Origin: Mesorhizobium sp. M1E.F.Ca.ET.045.02.1.1 | Lineage (GTDB): Bacteria; Pseudomonadota; Alphaproteobacteria; Rhizobiales; Rhizobiaceae | Assembly (NCBI RefSeq): GCF_003952485.1 | Contig: NZ_CP034447.1 | Location: 3,114,501-3,178,500 of the forward strand | Length of the DNA: 64,000 nt | Direction of reading: 5' to 3' | Part shown: positions 9,663-17,893 of the stretch, in pieces | Layout of the letters: the number at the start of each line of letters is the position of its first letter | How positions within the stretch are numbered: position 1 is the first letter of the stretch | Position numbers and translations under genes: made by a program | The notes under the pieces: model-generated | What the model was told of the DNA's origin: nothing | What the model saw: only the letters and a program-made list of their open reading frames with translations | Database searches by the model: none

Positions 9663-10037
9663 CTACTGCCGCAACAGCCAACCCAGCCGGTCCAGTGAGA
9701 AGGCGTAGCTGAGGGCGATCAGCAGAGCCATGATGATGCCGGCGGCCGTGTGGCCGGTTAGATAGAATCCCGCGGCGCCGCCGAACAGCATGACAAGTTC
9801 CAACATCAGCCGCACCGCGCCCGGCACAGGAACCGGCGCGCGGCCGGACCGGCTTGGGTCGTCAGGAACCGCGAAGGTTCCCCACAGCGCTGCTGCAATA
9901 AGCGGCAAGGCCAAGGCGAGGAGCCAGCGCCACCACCCTTCGGACAGGCTCCAGCCGGCCATGCCGAGCCCAAGCAGCGCCGCTAGTTCCAGCAGAAAGC
10001 GCAAGGTCAGATTCCACCAGGCGTTACCCATCATCAT
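9663..10037 (-). CDS. DUF2568 (YrdB-type) membrane protein
   Basis: A 124-residue protein with four predicted membrane helices. It begins [18 protein letters not shown] and ends near [19 protein letters not shown]. The pattern of an N-terminal [10 protein letters not shown] helix, a [14 protein letters not shown] loop and two C-terminal helices matches DUF2568/YrdB, a small membrane family of unknown function. The start is one of three consecutive ATG codons. Confidence 0.75.
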   Translation of the reverse strand: MMMGNAWWNLTLRFLLELAALLGLGMAGWSLSEGWWRWLLALALPLIAAALWGTFAVPDDPSRSGRAPVPVPGAVRLMLELVMLFGGAAGFYLTGHTAAGIIMALLIALSYAFSLDRLGWLLRQ

Positions 10038-10244
10038 CCTCAAACGTCGTGCAACAGGAGTGTCGCTGAAGACAGCCATGGAAGCCAGATCGAACCTCTC
10101 GCTTTGACCACGGCGCAAAACGGCAAGCGCCGTCGCAAACAGCGCAAGGATGGCAGCGCGGTTTCGATAGTGATACTCCTCGCACGCCGAGGCGGGGATG
10201 CCCGGCCGCAAATCCGCGAAAGATATTGGCGCGAGGCCTGCAAC

Positions 10245-11498
10245 GTGAAGAAATATTCGGTATTCGCCATTGCCCGCGAGGCCATGCGCGGCCACAAGGG
10301 TTGGGAAGAGCAATGGACCTCGCCCGAGCCGAAGAAGGAATACGATGTCATCATCGTCGGCGCCGGCGGCCACGGCCTGGCGACTGCCTACTATCTGGCG
10401 AGCGAGCACGGCATCACCAACGTCGCGGTGCTGGAAAAAGGCTGGCTCGGCGGCGGCAACACCGGCCGCAACACCACCATCATCCGCTCCAACTACCTCT
10501 ATGACGAGAGCGCCGGCATCTACGACCATGCGCTGAAGCTGTGGGACGGATTGAGCCAAGAGCTCAACTACAACGTCATGTATTCGGCGCGCGGCGTCAT
10601 GATGCTCGCCCACAACGTTCATGACGTCCAGGTGTTCAAGCGCCACATCCATGCCAACCGGCTCAACGGCATCGACAATGAATGGCTGACGCCGGAGCAG
10701 GCGAAGGAATTCTGTCCGCCGCTCAACATCGCCAAAGAGGCGCGCTATCCGGTGATGGGCGCCGCACTGCAGCGGCGCGGCGGCACGGCGCGCCACGATG
10801 CGGTCGCCTGGGGCTATGCGCGCGGCGCCTCGGCGCGCGGCGTGCACATCATCCAGAACTGCGAGGTCACCGGCATCAAGCGTGCGGCCAATGGCGCGGT
10901 CACCGGCGTCGAGACGACGCGCGGCTTCATAGGCGCCAAGAAGGTCGGCGTCGTCGCAGCCGGTCATTCATCGGTGATCATGGACATGGCCGGCGTGCGC
11001 ATGCCGTTGGAGAGCTATCCGCTGCAGGCGCTGGTCTCGGAGCCGGTCAAGCCGGTGGTGCCCTGCGTGGTGATGTCGAACACGGTGCACGCCTATATCT
11101 CGCAGTCGGACAAGGGCGAGCTGGTGATCGGCGCCGGCACCGACCAGTATATCTCCTATTCGCAGACCGGCGGCCTGCGCATCCTGCAGCACACGCTCGA
11201 CGCCATTTGCGAGATGTTCCCGATCTTCACGCGCATGAAGATGCTGCGCTCCTGGGGCGGCATCGTCGACGTGACGCCCGATCGGTCGCCGATCCTGGCG
11301 AAGACGCCGGTCAAGGGACTCTATGTCAATTGCGGCTGGGGCACGGGCGGCTTCAAGGCGACACCTGGTTCGGGCAATGTCTTTGCCCACACCATCGCCA
11401 GGGACGACCCGCACCCGATCAACGCCCCCTTCACGCTCGAGCGGTTCCGCACCGGCCGTCTCATCGACGAGGCGGCAGCGGCGGCGGTGGCGCACTGA
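10245..11498 (+). CDS. soxB: Sarcosine oxidase subunit beta
   Basis: Subunit beta (417 residues) of the heterotetrameric sarcosine oxidase, which oxidises sarcosine to glycine and passes the methyl carbon to tetrahydrofolate. The FAD-binding GAGGHG is at 39-44, and the TARHD motif at 181-185 holds the His (184) expected to carry covalent FMN in this family. The GTG start at 10245 follows GAGG and gives the family's usual length and N-terminus ([18 protein letters not shown]). The frame extends 47 codons further upstream without family similarity. First gene of soxBDAG. Confidence 0.94.
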   Translation: MKKYSVFAIAREAMRGHKGWEEQWTSPEPKKEYDVIIVGAGGHGLATAYYLASEHGITNVAVLEKGWLGGGNTGRNTTIIRSNYLYDESAGIYDHALKLWDGLSQELNYNVMYSARGVMMLAHNVHDVQVFKRHIHANRLNGIDNEWLTPEQAKEFCPPLNIAKEARYPVMGAALQRRGGTARHDAVAWGYARGASARGVHIIQNCEVTGIKRAANGAVTGVETTRGFIGAKKVGVVAAGHSSVIMDMAGVRMPLESYPLQALVSEPVKPVVPCVVMSNTVHAYISQSDKGELVIGAGTDQYISYSQTGGLRILQHTLDAICEMFPIFTRMKMLRSWGGIVDVTPDRSPILAKTPVKGLYVNCGWGTGGFKATPGSGNVFAHTIARDDPHPINAPFTLERFRTGRLIDEAAAAAVAH

Positions 11499-11578
11499 TG
11501 CCGACATTTCTGCTGAGGCTTTGCGATCAACCGGCCGGCGCTCGCGTCGGCCATGGCGAATTGTAGGATCGACCGAAA

Positions 11579-11875
11579 ATGCTTCTCATCCGCTGCCCCT
11601 ATTGCGAGGAAGAGCGCCCGGAACTCGAGTTCCGCAATGCCGGCGAGGCGCATGTCGTGCGCTCGACCAACATTGCCGGCGAGAGCGACGACGATTTCGA
11701 GAAATTTTTCTTCATCCGCTCGAACCCGAAAGGCGTCATCTATGAGCGCTGGCGGCATATCCATGGCTGCGCGCGCTTCTTCAACGCCGTGCGCGACACC
11801 GTCACCGACAAGTTCGTCATGACCTACAAGGCCGGCGAGCCGAAGCCCGCGAAGCTGCCTGGAGCCTCGAAATGA
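11579..11875 (+). CDS. soxD: Sarcosine oxidase subunit delta
   Basis: The 98-residue delta subunit, a small zinc-binding protein of the sarcosine oxidase complex. The probable zinc ligands are Cys6 and Cys9 in RCPYCEEE, and His60 or His62 with Cys64 in RHIHGC. It starts 80 bp after soxB, and its last four bases overlap the soxA start (ATGA), indicating translational coupling. Confidence 0.93.
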   Translation: MLLIRCPYCEEERPELEFRNAGEAHVVRSTNIAGESDDDFEKFFFIRSNPKGVIYERWRHIHGCARFFNAVRDTVTDKFVMTYKAGEPKPAKLPGASK

Positions 11876-14800
11876 ACGCCGCGTTCCGCATTCCCGGCGC
11901 CGGGCACCTCAGCCAGGCGAAGACCGCGTCTTTCAGCTTCGACGGCAAGTCCTATGTCGGCATCGAGGGCGACACGCTCGCCTCGGCGCTGCTCGCCAAC
12001 GGCGTGCATCTGGTCGGCCGTTCGTTCAAGTACCATCGTCCGCGCGGCTTCCTTTCCGCCGGCGCGGAAGAGCCCAATGCGCTGGTGCAGATCGTGCGCG
12101 ACGACACACGCAAGACGCCGAATGTGCGGGCGACCGTGCAGGAGCTCTATGACGGGCTCACCGCCAATTCGCAGAACCGCTGGCCCTCGCTTGCCTTCGA
12201 CGTCAGCGCGGTCAACGACCTTGCCTCGCCGATGTTCTCGGCCGGCTTCTACTACAAGACCTTCATGTGGCCGAAGTCGGCCTGGAAGAGCCTTTACGAG
12301 CCGCAGATCCGCTCGGCCGCGGGCCTTGGCGTTTCTCCGGACCGCCCGGACCCTGACCACTACGCGGCGCGCTACGCGCATTGCGACGTTCTGGTGCTGG
12401 GCGGCGGCGCCGCCGGCATTGCGGCCGCGCTTGCCGCTGCCGAAACCGGCGCGCGGGTGATCTTCGCCGACGAGCAGGCCGAATTCGGCGGCAGCCTGCG
12501 CTTCGAGAGCGGCGCCAAAATCGACGGCGAGAATGGCTATGCCTGGGCGCAAGCCGCGATCGCGAAGCTCAAGGCCATGGACAATGTCCGCGTGCTTTCG
12601 CGCACGACTGCTTTTGGGTATTACGCGCAGAACTTCGTCGGCCTTGTCGAGCGGGTCAGCGACCATCTCAAGAGCCCCGGCCGGGAGCTGGCGCGCGAGC
12701 GCCTGTGGCAGGTCCGCGCCAGCCGAGTCGTGCTGGCGACCGGCGCCATCGAGCGCCACATGGTGTTCGCCAACAACGACCGTCCGGGCATCATGCTGGC
12801 GTCGGCCGCGCGCATCTATCTCAATCACTATGGTGTCGCGGTCGGCAGGAATGTCGGCGTCTATACCGCGAACGACTCGGCCTACGCGGCTGCGATCGAC
12901 TTGAAGAAGGCGGGTGTCAATATCGCCGCTATCGTCGACCTGCGCGACAATCCCACCGGACCGATGATCGACGAGGCGAGGGGCCTCGGCATCGAGATCA
13001 ATTTCGGCCGCGCCGTTATCCGCGCCGGCGGCAAGCTGCGCGTCTCATCGATGACCGTGCAGCCGAAGAATGGCGGCGGCGAGCGCACCATCCCTGTCGA
13101 TGCGATCCTGATGTCGGCCGGCTGGACGCCGTCGGTGCATCTCTTCTCGCAGTCGCGCGGCAAGGTCGCCTTCAACGAGGAGACGCGGCGTTTCGTGCCG
13201 GGAACCTACGCGCAGGACTGCGTGTCGGTCGGCGCCTGCAACGGCACCGACGGGCTGGATGCGGCCATCGACGAGGCCTATGCGGCGGGCGTCAAGGCGG
13301 CGAAGGAGGCCGGCGGCAAGGATTCCAGCGTCAAGACGGGCAAGGGCGCCAAGCCGAAGGTCGATGCCAGCGAAAGCTGGTCGCGCGGCATGCTGGGCGC
13401 TGCCCCCGGCGCCGGACCGGGCACCACCGTCAAGGCTTTCATCGATTTCCAGAACGACGTCACCGCCAAGGACATCCGCCAGGCGGTGCATGAAGGCATG
13501 CATTCGATCGAGCACGTCAAGCGCTTCACCACCAACGGCATGGCGACCGACCAGGGCAAGACCTCGAACATGCACGGCCTGGCGATCGCCGCCGAGACAC
13601 TGGGCAAGCCGATCCCGCAAGTCGGTCTCACCACCTTCCGCCCGCCCTACACGCCGGTGACCTTCGGCTCGATCGTCGGACACGCGCGTGGAGCGCTCTT
13701 CGATCCCACCCGCAGGACGGCGACCCATGGCTGGGCGGCGGCCCAAGGCGCTGTGTTCGAGGATGTCGGCCAGTGGAAGCGCGCCTGGTATTTCCCCAAG
13801 GCCGGCGAGGACATGCATGCCGCCGTCAACCGCGAATGCGTGACGGTGCGCAAGACGGCCGGCCTGTTCGACGCCTCGACGCTCGGCAAGATCGAGGTGG
13901 TCGGGCCGGACGCGGCGAAGTTCATGGAGCTGCTCTACACCAACCCGTGGGAGAAGCTGGAGCCCGGCCGCTGCCGCTACGGCATCATGTTGCGCGAGGA
14001 CGGCTTCATCTATGACGACGGCGTCGTCGGCAGGCTGGCGCCTGACCGCTTCCATGTGACGACGACCACCGGCGGCGCGCCGCGCGTCATGCACCACATG
14101 GAGGATTACCTCCAGACCGAGTTCCCGCATCTGAACGTCTGGCTGACCTCGATCACCGAGCAGTGGGCGGTCATCGCGGTGCAGGGTCCGAAGTCGCGTG
14201 AGATCATCGCGCCGCTGGTCGAGGGCATCGACATGTCCGACGAAGCGATGCCGCATATGTCGGTGCGCGAGGGCAAGATCTGCGGCGTGCCGACGAGGCT
14301 GTTCCGCATGTCCTTCACCGGCGAGCGCGGCTTCGAGGTCAACGTGCCGGCCGACTATGGCGAGGCGGTCTGGGAAGCGCTGTGGGCCGAAGGCCGGAAG
14401 CATGGCGCGACCGCCTACGGCACCGAAACGATGCACGTGCTGCGCGCCGAGAAGGGCTACATCATCGTCGGCCAGGACACGGACGGCACGGTGACGCCGA
14501 ACGATGCCGGGCTCGACTGGGCGGTCGGCAAGAAGAAGACTGACTTCGTCGGCATCCGCGGCATGATGCGGTCCGACCTGGTCGCCAAGGGCCGCAAGCA
14601 GTTGGTCGGCCTGAAGACCAAGGATCCGAAGGTGGTGCTGGAGGAAGGCGCGCAAATCGTCGCGGATCCGAAACAGGCGATCCCGATGAAGATGATCGGT
14701 CACGTCACCTCCAGCTACTGGTCGGAGAATTGCGGGCACTCGATCGCGCTGGCGCTGGTCGCCGGCGGCCGCGACCGCATGGGTCAGACGCTCTACGTGC

Positions 14801-14880
14801 CGATGCCGAACGGCACGATCGAGGTGGAGGTCACCGGCACGGTGTTCGTCGACGAGAAGGGAGGACGCCTCAATGGCTAA
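11872..14880 (+). CDS. soxA: Sarcosine oxidase subunit alpha
   Basis: The 1002-residue alpha subunit. An N-terminal ferredoxin-like fold (about 20-100, with FKYHRPRGFLSAG) is followed by an NAD/FAD-type Rossmann domain (VLVLGGGAAGIAAALAA near 176) and a C-terminal GcvT-like tetrahydrofolate domain (about 620-1000). This matches the enzyme that makes glycine, hydrogen peroxide and methylene-tetrahydrofolate. Length and domain order are normal. It overlaps soxD by 4 bp and soxG by 8 bp. Confidence 0.95.
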   Translation: MNAAFRIPGAGHLSQAKTASFSFDGKSYVGIEGDTLASALLANGVHLVGRSFKYHRPRGFLSAGAEEPNALVQIVRDDTRKTPNVRATVQELYDGLTANSQNRWPSLAFDVSAVNDLASPMFSAGFYYKTFMWPKSAWKSLYEPQIRSAAGLGVSPDRPDPDHYAARYAHCDVLVLGGGAAGIAAALAAAETGARVIFADEQAEFGGSLRFESGAKIDGENGYAWAQAAIAKLKAMDNVRVLSRTTAFGYYAQNFVGLVERVSDHLKSPGRELARERLWQVRASRVVLATGAIERHMVFANNDRPGIMLASAARIYLNHYGVAVGRNVGVYTANDSAYAAAIDLKKAGVNIAAIVDLRDNPTGPMIDEARGLGIEINFGRAVIRAGGKLRVSSMTVQPKNGGGERTIPVDAILMSAGWTPSVHLFSQSRGKVAFNEETRRFVPGTYAQDCVSVGACNGTDGLDAAIDEAYAAGVKAAKEAGGKDSSVKTGKGAKPKVDASESWSRGMLGAAPGAGPGTTVKAFIDFQNDVTAKDIRQAVHEGMHSIEHVKRFTTNGMATDQGKTSNMHGLAIAAETLGKPIPQVGLTTFRPPYTPVTFGSIVGHARGALFDPTRRTATHGWAAAQGAVFEDVGQWKRAWYFPKAGEDMHAAVNRECVTVRKTAGLFDASTLGKIEVVGPDAAKFMELLYTNPWEKLEPGRCRYGIMLREDGFIYDDGVVGRLAPDRFHVTTTTGGAPRVMHHMEDYLQTEFPHLNVWLTSITEQWAVIAVQGPKSREIIAPLVEGIDMSDEAMPHMSVREGKICGVPTRLFRMSFTGERGFEVNVPADYGEAVWEALWAEGRKHGATAYGTETMHVLRAEKGYIIVGQDTDGTVTPNDAGLDWAVGKKKTDFVGIRGMMRSDLVAKGRKQLVGLKTKDPKVVLEEGAQIVADPKQAIPMKMIGHVTSSYWSENCGHSIALALVAGGRDRMGQTLYVPMPNGTIEVEVTGTVFVDEKGGRLNG

Positions 14881-15454
14881 GGCTGCCGTCAAGACAAAAG
14901 CCGCTGCTTCACCTTCCGTCGAGCGGCGTCCAGCGCTTGCTGGCCGCGTGACGTCGGCGCCAGGTGTCAAGGTCGAGATCCTGCCGCCGGCCGAACGCAT
15001 CTCTCTGCGCGCGCCGGAGGCTTCGCTCGCCGCCCTTTCCAAGGCGCTCGGCGTGACCTTGCCGACCAAGCCGAAGACTTCGGCGGCAAAAAGCGGGCGC
15101 ACTGCCTTGTGGCTTGGGCCTGACGAGTGGCTGATCATCGATGAGGCCGGAAACGATCCGCTGGCCGACTGCGCCAAGGCGCCGGCGCTGCATTCGGCGG
15201 TCGGCATCTCGCATCGCAATGTCGCCATCTCGGTCGCCGGGCCGGCGGCCGCGGTGACGGTCAATTCCGGCTGCCCGCAGGACCTGTCGCTCGAGGCGTT
15301 CCCGGTGGGTGCGGCGTCGCGCACCATTCTCGGCAAGTCCGAGATCGTGCTGTCGCGCATGGCGGCCGATGCCTTCCGGGTGGAATGCTGGCGTTCCTTC
15401 TCGGACTATGTCTTTACTTTGCTGTCGGAAGCGGCAAGCGACGCGGCGAACTGA
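14873..15454 (+). CDS. soxG: Sarcosine oxidase subunit gamma
   Basis: The 193-residue gamma subunit, which packs on the folate domain of alpha and resembles a degenerate GcvT domain. Recognisable stretches are LWLGPDEWLIID and NSGCPQDLSLEAFP. The N-terminal 25 residues are Ala/Lys-rich and probably disordered. It starts inside the end of soxA and closes the operon. No formyl-THF hydrolase or folD gene follows. Confidence 0.9.
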   Translation: MAKAAVKTKAAASPSVERRPALAGRVTSAPGVKVEILPPAERISLRAPEASLAALSKALGVTLPTKPKTSAAKSGRTALWLGPDEWLIIDEAGNDPLADCAKAPALHSAVGISHRNVAISVAGPAAAVTVNSGCPQDLSLEAFPVGAASRTILGKSEIVLSRMAADAFRVECWRSFSDYVFTLLSEAASDAAN

Positions 15455-15528
15455 TTTTCCTGACCGCCGTTAACCAGAGGCGGCGTCGCAGGAACCATCG
15501 CCGATCCGTCCCCGTTGTTTGCGACTAG

Positions 15529-15768
<240 letters not shown>

Positions 15769-15797
15769 AACGTTCGCTTCGAGAGCGCCGGTATAAA

Positions 15798-15833
15798 CGA
15801 AAACGGGCGGCCAAGTGCCGCCCGTTTTCGTTT
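15798..15833. terminator. Bidirectional terminator
   Basis: CGAAAACGGGCGG and CCGCCCGTTTTCG are perfect 13-bp arms around a 7-base loop, with T-rich sequence on both sides. It separates the 74-residue gene from the convergent small secreted protein gene and can serve both. Confidence 0.88.
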
Positions 15834-15846
15834 CCGCTTGCGGTGT

Positions 15847-16083
15847 TCAGAGGCCGGGCACGAACCACGGATCCACGTCGATACCGAGTCGCGGGCCCTT
15901 GGTTGCCTGGGTGTTGCTGGCGTCCGGCTTTTCAACCGAGCCGGTCGCCGTGCAGTCGAGCGTCACATTGGCCTTAGTCTGAGCGCAGGCCGCCGGGCCG
16001 TGCTTGGCCGGCTGGTCCGCGCCGGCAAAAGCGGCGCCCGAGAAAGCCAGCACAGTCGCAAGCGCGAGAATCGTCTTTTTCAT
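15847..16083 (-). CDS. Small secreted protein, DUF680-like
   Basis: A 78-residue protein with a clear signal peptide (MKKTILALATVLAFSGAAFA, about 20 residues). The mature part has two cysteines (AACAQ, LDCTA) and ends LGIDVDPWFVPGL. The size, leader and composition resemble DUF680, which I recall as a Mesorhizobium-restricted family, but this is recognition only. Its promoter region carries three GTAC-rich palindromic sites, pointing to control by the neighbouring TetR protein. Confidence 0.7.
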   Translation of the reverse strand: MKKTILALATVLAFSGAAFAGADQPAKHGPAACAQTKANVTLDCTATGSVEKPDASNTQATKGPRLGIDVDPWFVPGL

Positions 16084-16104
16084 CTTCCGTCTCCGGTAAT
16101 CTTT

Positions 16105-16136
16105 TCGTACATGTACGATACGCCGTACATATACGG
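16105..16136. promoter_or_regulatory. Two putative TetR operators before the small secreted protein gene
   Basis: TCGTACATGTACGA (16105-16118) is a perfect 14-bp palindrome. CCGTACATATACGG (16123-16136) has perfect 5-bp arms. Their starts are 18 bp apart. They share the half-site C-GTACA. A related GTACGTGTACG follows at 16067-16077 plus 100 bp (that is, 16167-16177), and TGTACGG is repeated upstream of the TetR gene at 16942-16948. Binding by that TetR protein is inferred. Confidence 0.5.
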
Positions 16137-16249
16137 TTAACGGAAGCTGAATTCAAGGGGGAGTTTGTACGTGTACGACAACTTTTCTTGAACGTAGGAA
16201 TTCGCCCCCGTGAATCAAGCGATCGACGTGAGCTAGACCGCGATGCCGG

Positions 16250-16894
16250 TCAGCAGTTGACGGGCGTTTCGGTGAGCGGAGGAATGTCCTGCGCCGACAA
16301 GGAGGCCAGCATGAAGTCGCACATGCGCTTCACATAGGCCTGGGGGTCGCCAAAGGGGTAGAAGGGGAAGGTGATCAGCAGCGAGATGGTGCCGTGGCCG
16401 ACGGTCCACAGCATGGTCGCGATGGCGCGCGGGTCGCCCTTGAGCTTGCCGGCGGCCACGCAGGCCTCGACCCTGCTTATCAGCACCTGCATCGCCGGGT
16501 TGCCCTCTTCCATGTCCTCGTAGCTGCGGCCTTCCGGCAGCCGGGTCTTCTCGGTCATAAAAACGGTTCGGTATTCATTGGGATTGCCGAGCCCGAAGGC
16601 GGCATACTCTGTCATCACCGCCCGCAGCGCCTCGATCGGATCGTCGGAGGGATGCTCCTCGATGCGCCGTGCGAGCGTCTCGAATGCGTCCTCAGCCAAC
16701 GCGAACAGGATGTCCTGCTTATCGGCGAAATAGGAATAGACCGACATCGGCGCGTATCCGACACGCTTGGCCAGCTTGCGGATGGTAAGCCCTTCATAGC
16801 CCTCTTCCTGGACGAGCTTGTGGGCCGCGTCGACCAGTTCGGAGCGAAGTTCGGCTTTTTGTTTTTCGCGGCGTTTCTGAACGCTCAGCGCCAA
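16250..16894 (-). CDS. TetR/AcrR-family regulator
   Basis: A TetR-family repressor of about 214 residues. The DNA-binding domain is at about 10-60 (LVDAAHKLVQEEGYEGLTIR, then LAKRVGYAPMSVYSYFADKQ), followed by a helical ligand domain. No ATG lies in a suitable place. The TTG at 16894 gives the expected N-terminus. The frame extends to 17026, but that part is encoded by a family A hairpin repeat and is unlikely to be translated. It lies beside the acyl-CoA-type block and the small secreted protein gene, either of which it may control. Confidence 0.85.
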   Translation of the reverse strand: MALSVQKRREKQKAELRSELVDAAHKLVQEEGYEGLTIRKLAKRVGYAPMSVYSYFADKQDILFALAEDAFETLARRIEEHPSDDPIEALRAVMTEYAAFGLGNPNEYRTVFMTEKTRLPEGRSYEDMEEGNPAMQVLISRVEACVAAGKLKGDPRAIATMLWTVGHGTISLLITFPFYPFGDPQAYVKRMCDFMLASLSAQDIPPLTETPVNC

Positions 16895-16941
16895 TGTCCG
16901 TCTGCCTTTTGTGATTGGTTGCCTTACGAAATTATATACGC

Positions 16942-16948
16942 TGTACGG
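16942..16948. promoter_or_regulatory. TGTACGG half-site upstream of the TetR gene
   Basis: TATACGCTGTACGG (16935-16948) repeats, in inverse orientation, the CCGTACA half-site of the palindromes near 16105-16136. It lies about 45 bp upstream of the proposed TetR start, where an autoregulatory site would be expected. Weak evidence on its own. Confidence 0.35.
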
Positions 16949-16997
16949 CAACGGGCAAGGGAGTGGACGGTTCCCCAACGTCCGCTTTCTATCTACC

Positions 16998-17041
16998 GCA
17001 GTTCCGGACGGAAAACCGCAAAACACTTTTCCTGGAATTGC
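16998..17041. repeat. Family A hairpin repeat, copy 2
   Basis: The 44-bp element starts GCAGTTCC (one change from the family) and ends GGAATTGC, with inner GGAAAA/TTTTCC arms around the CCGCAAAACAC loop. It lies 12 bp from copy 3 in the same orientation and between the TetR and SDR genes. It is closely similar to copy 3. Confidence 0.85.
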
Positions 17042-17053
17042 GCTTTGTCAGAC

Positions 17054-17097
17054 GCAATTCCGGACGGAAAACCGTAAAACACTTTTCCTGGAATTGC
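17054..17097. repeat. Family A hairpin repeat, copy 3
   Basis: The arms GCAATTCC/GGAATTGC and GGAAAA/TTTTCC are intact. The element ends at 17097 and the stop codon of the minus-strand SDR gene occupies 17098-17100, so the hairpin abuts the coding sequence and would form the extreme 3' end of its mRNA. Confidence 0.88.
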
Positions 17098-17874
17098 TCA
17101 GATGGCCCCGATGCCGCCATCGAGTGCGAGAGCGTGGCCGGTCATGAAGGAGTTGGCGGGATCGGCGAGATAAAGGATGCCGGTTACGATCTCGTCGACT
17201 TCGCCGACCCGTTTCATCGGCACGCCGCGTGTGAGTTCGGCGATGGCTTCGGCTTCCGGCGCGCCGGTGGAGCGCACGAAGCCGTCGACCATCGCCGTCC
17301 TGGTGTGAGCCGGGCAGACCGCGTTGATGCGGATCCCCTTGCTGGCATATTCGACCGCTGCGGAGCGCGTCAGCCCGACGACGCCATGCTTGGCGGCGGC
17401 ATAGACGGACAGCTTCGGCGCGCCGGAGAGACCGGCGACCGAGGCGACGTTGACGATGGCGCCGCCCTTGCCGCTCTCCCTGAACTGGCGCTCCATTTGC
17501 GGGATCTGATGCTTCATGGCGTAGAAGACGCCGAGCAGATCGACCTCCAGCACCCGGCGCGCTTCCTCCGAGGTCACCTGCGGCAGGCGCACGAAGGCGT
17601 GCACGATCCCGGCATTGTTGACGGCAATGTCCAGCCGGCCGAACTTTTCGACGGCCAGCTTCACAAGATCCTCCGAGAGCCTCTCGTCGGCAATGTTGCC
17701 GGCAAGGAACGCGGTTTCGGCGCCGAGCGTCGCCGCGAAATCGCCGAGCGCCGTTTCGTCGAGGTCGGAAAGGACAAGCCGCGCGCCTTCAGCGGCGAAG
17801 GCTTTGGCGGCGCCGCTGCCGAGGCCGCCGGTCGCACCGGTTATCAGCACGGTCGCTCCATCGAAACGGCCCAT
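17098..17874 (-). CDS. SDR-family oxidoreductase, acyl-metabolism type
   Basis: A 258-residue short-chain dehydrogenase with TGATGGLGSG near residue 12, NNAGIVHAF near 90 and catalytic YAAAK near 158 with Ser in NVASVAG. It resembles 3-hydroxyacyl-CoA or 3-oxoacyl-ACP dehydrogenases. It is last in a minus-strand run after the phosphotransferase gene (19 bp away) and MaoC, so a role in oxidising a hydroxyacyl intermediate is plausible. A family A hairpin starts immediately after its stop. Confidence 0.85.
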   Translation of the reverse strand: MGRFDGATVLITGATGGLGSGAAKAFAAEGARLVLSDLDETALGDFAATLGAETAFLAGNIADERLSEDLVKLAVEKFGRLDIAVNNAGIVHAFVRLPQVTSEEARRVLEVDLLGVFYAMKHQIPQMERQFRESGKGGAIVNVASVAGLSGAPKLSVYAAAKHGVVGLTRSAAVEYASKGIRINAVCPAHTRTAMVDGFVRSTGAPEAEAIAELTRGVPMKRVGEVDEIVTGILYLADPANSFMTGHALALDGGIGAI

Positions 17875-17893
17875 CGCTCAGCTCTCCGCGTTT

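Noticed and set aside
10104..10244. Upstream start for soxB at 10104
   Set aside because: The added 47 residues are basic and unlike any SoxB. The GTG at 10245 with GAGG gives the normal N-terminus and length.
13045..15360. A 771-codon open frame antisense to soxA and soxG
   Set aside because: Its composition (His, Arg, Asp, Leu) is typical of antisense shadow, and the sense strand codes for clear sarcosine oxidase subunits.
16895..17026. Upstream start for the TetR gene at 17026
   Set aside because: The extra residues are encoded by a family A hairpin repeat and its flank, not by a conserved N-terminus.
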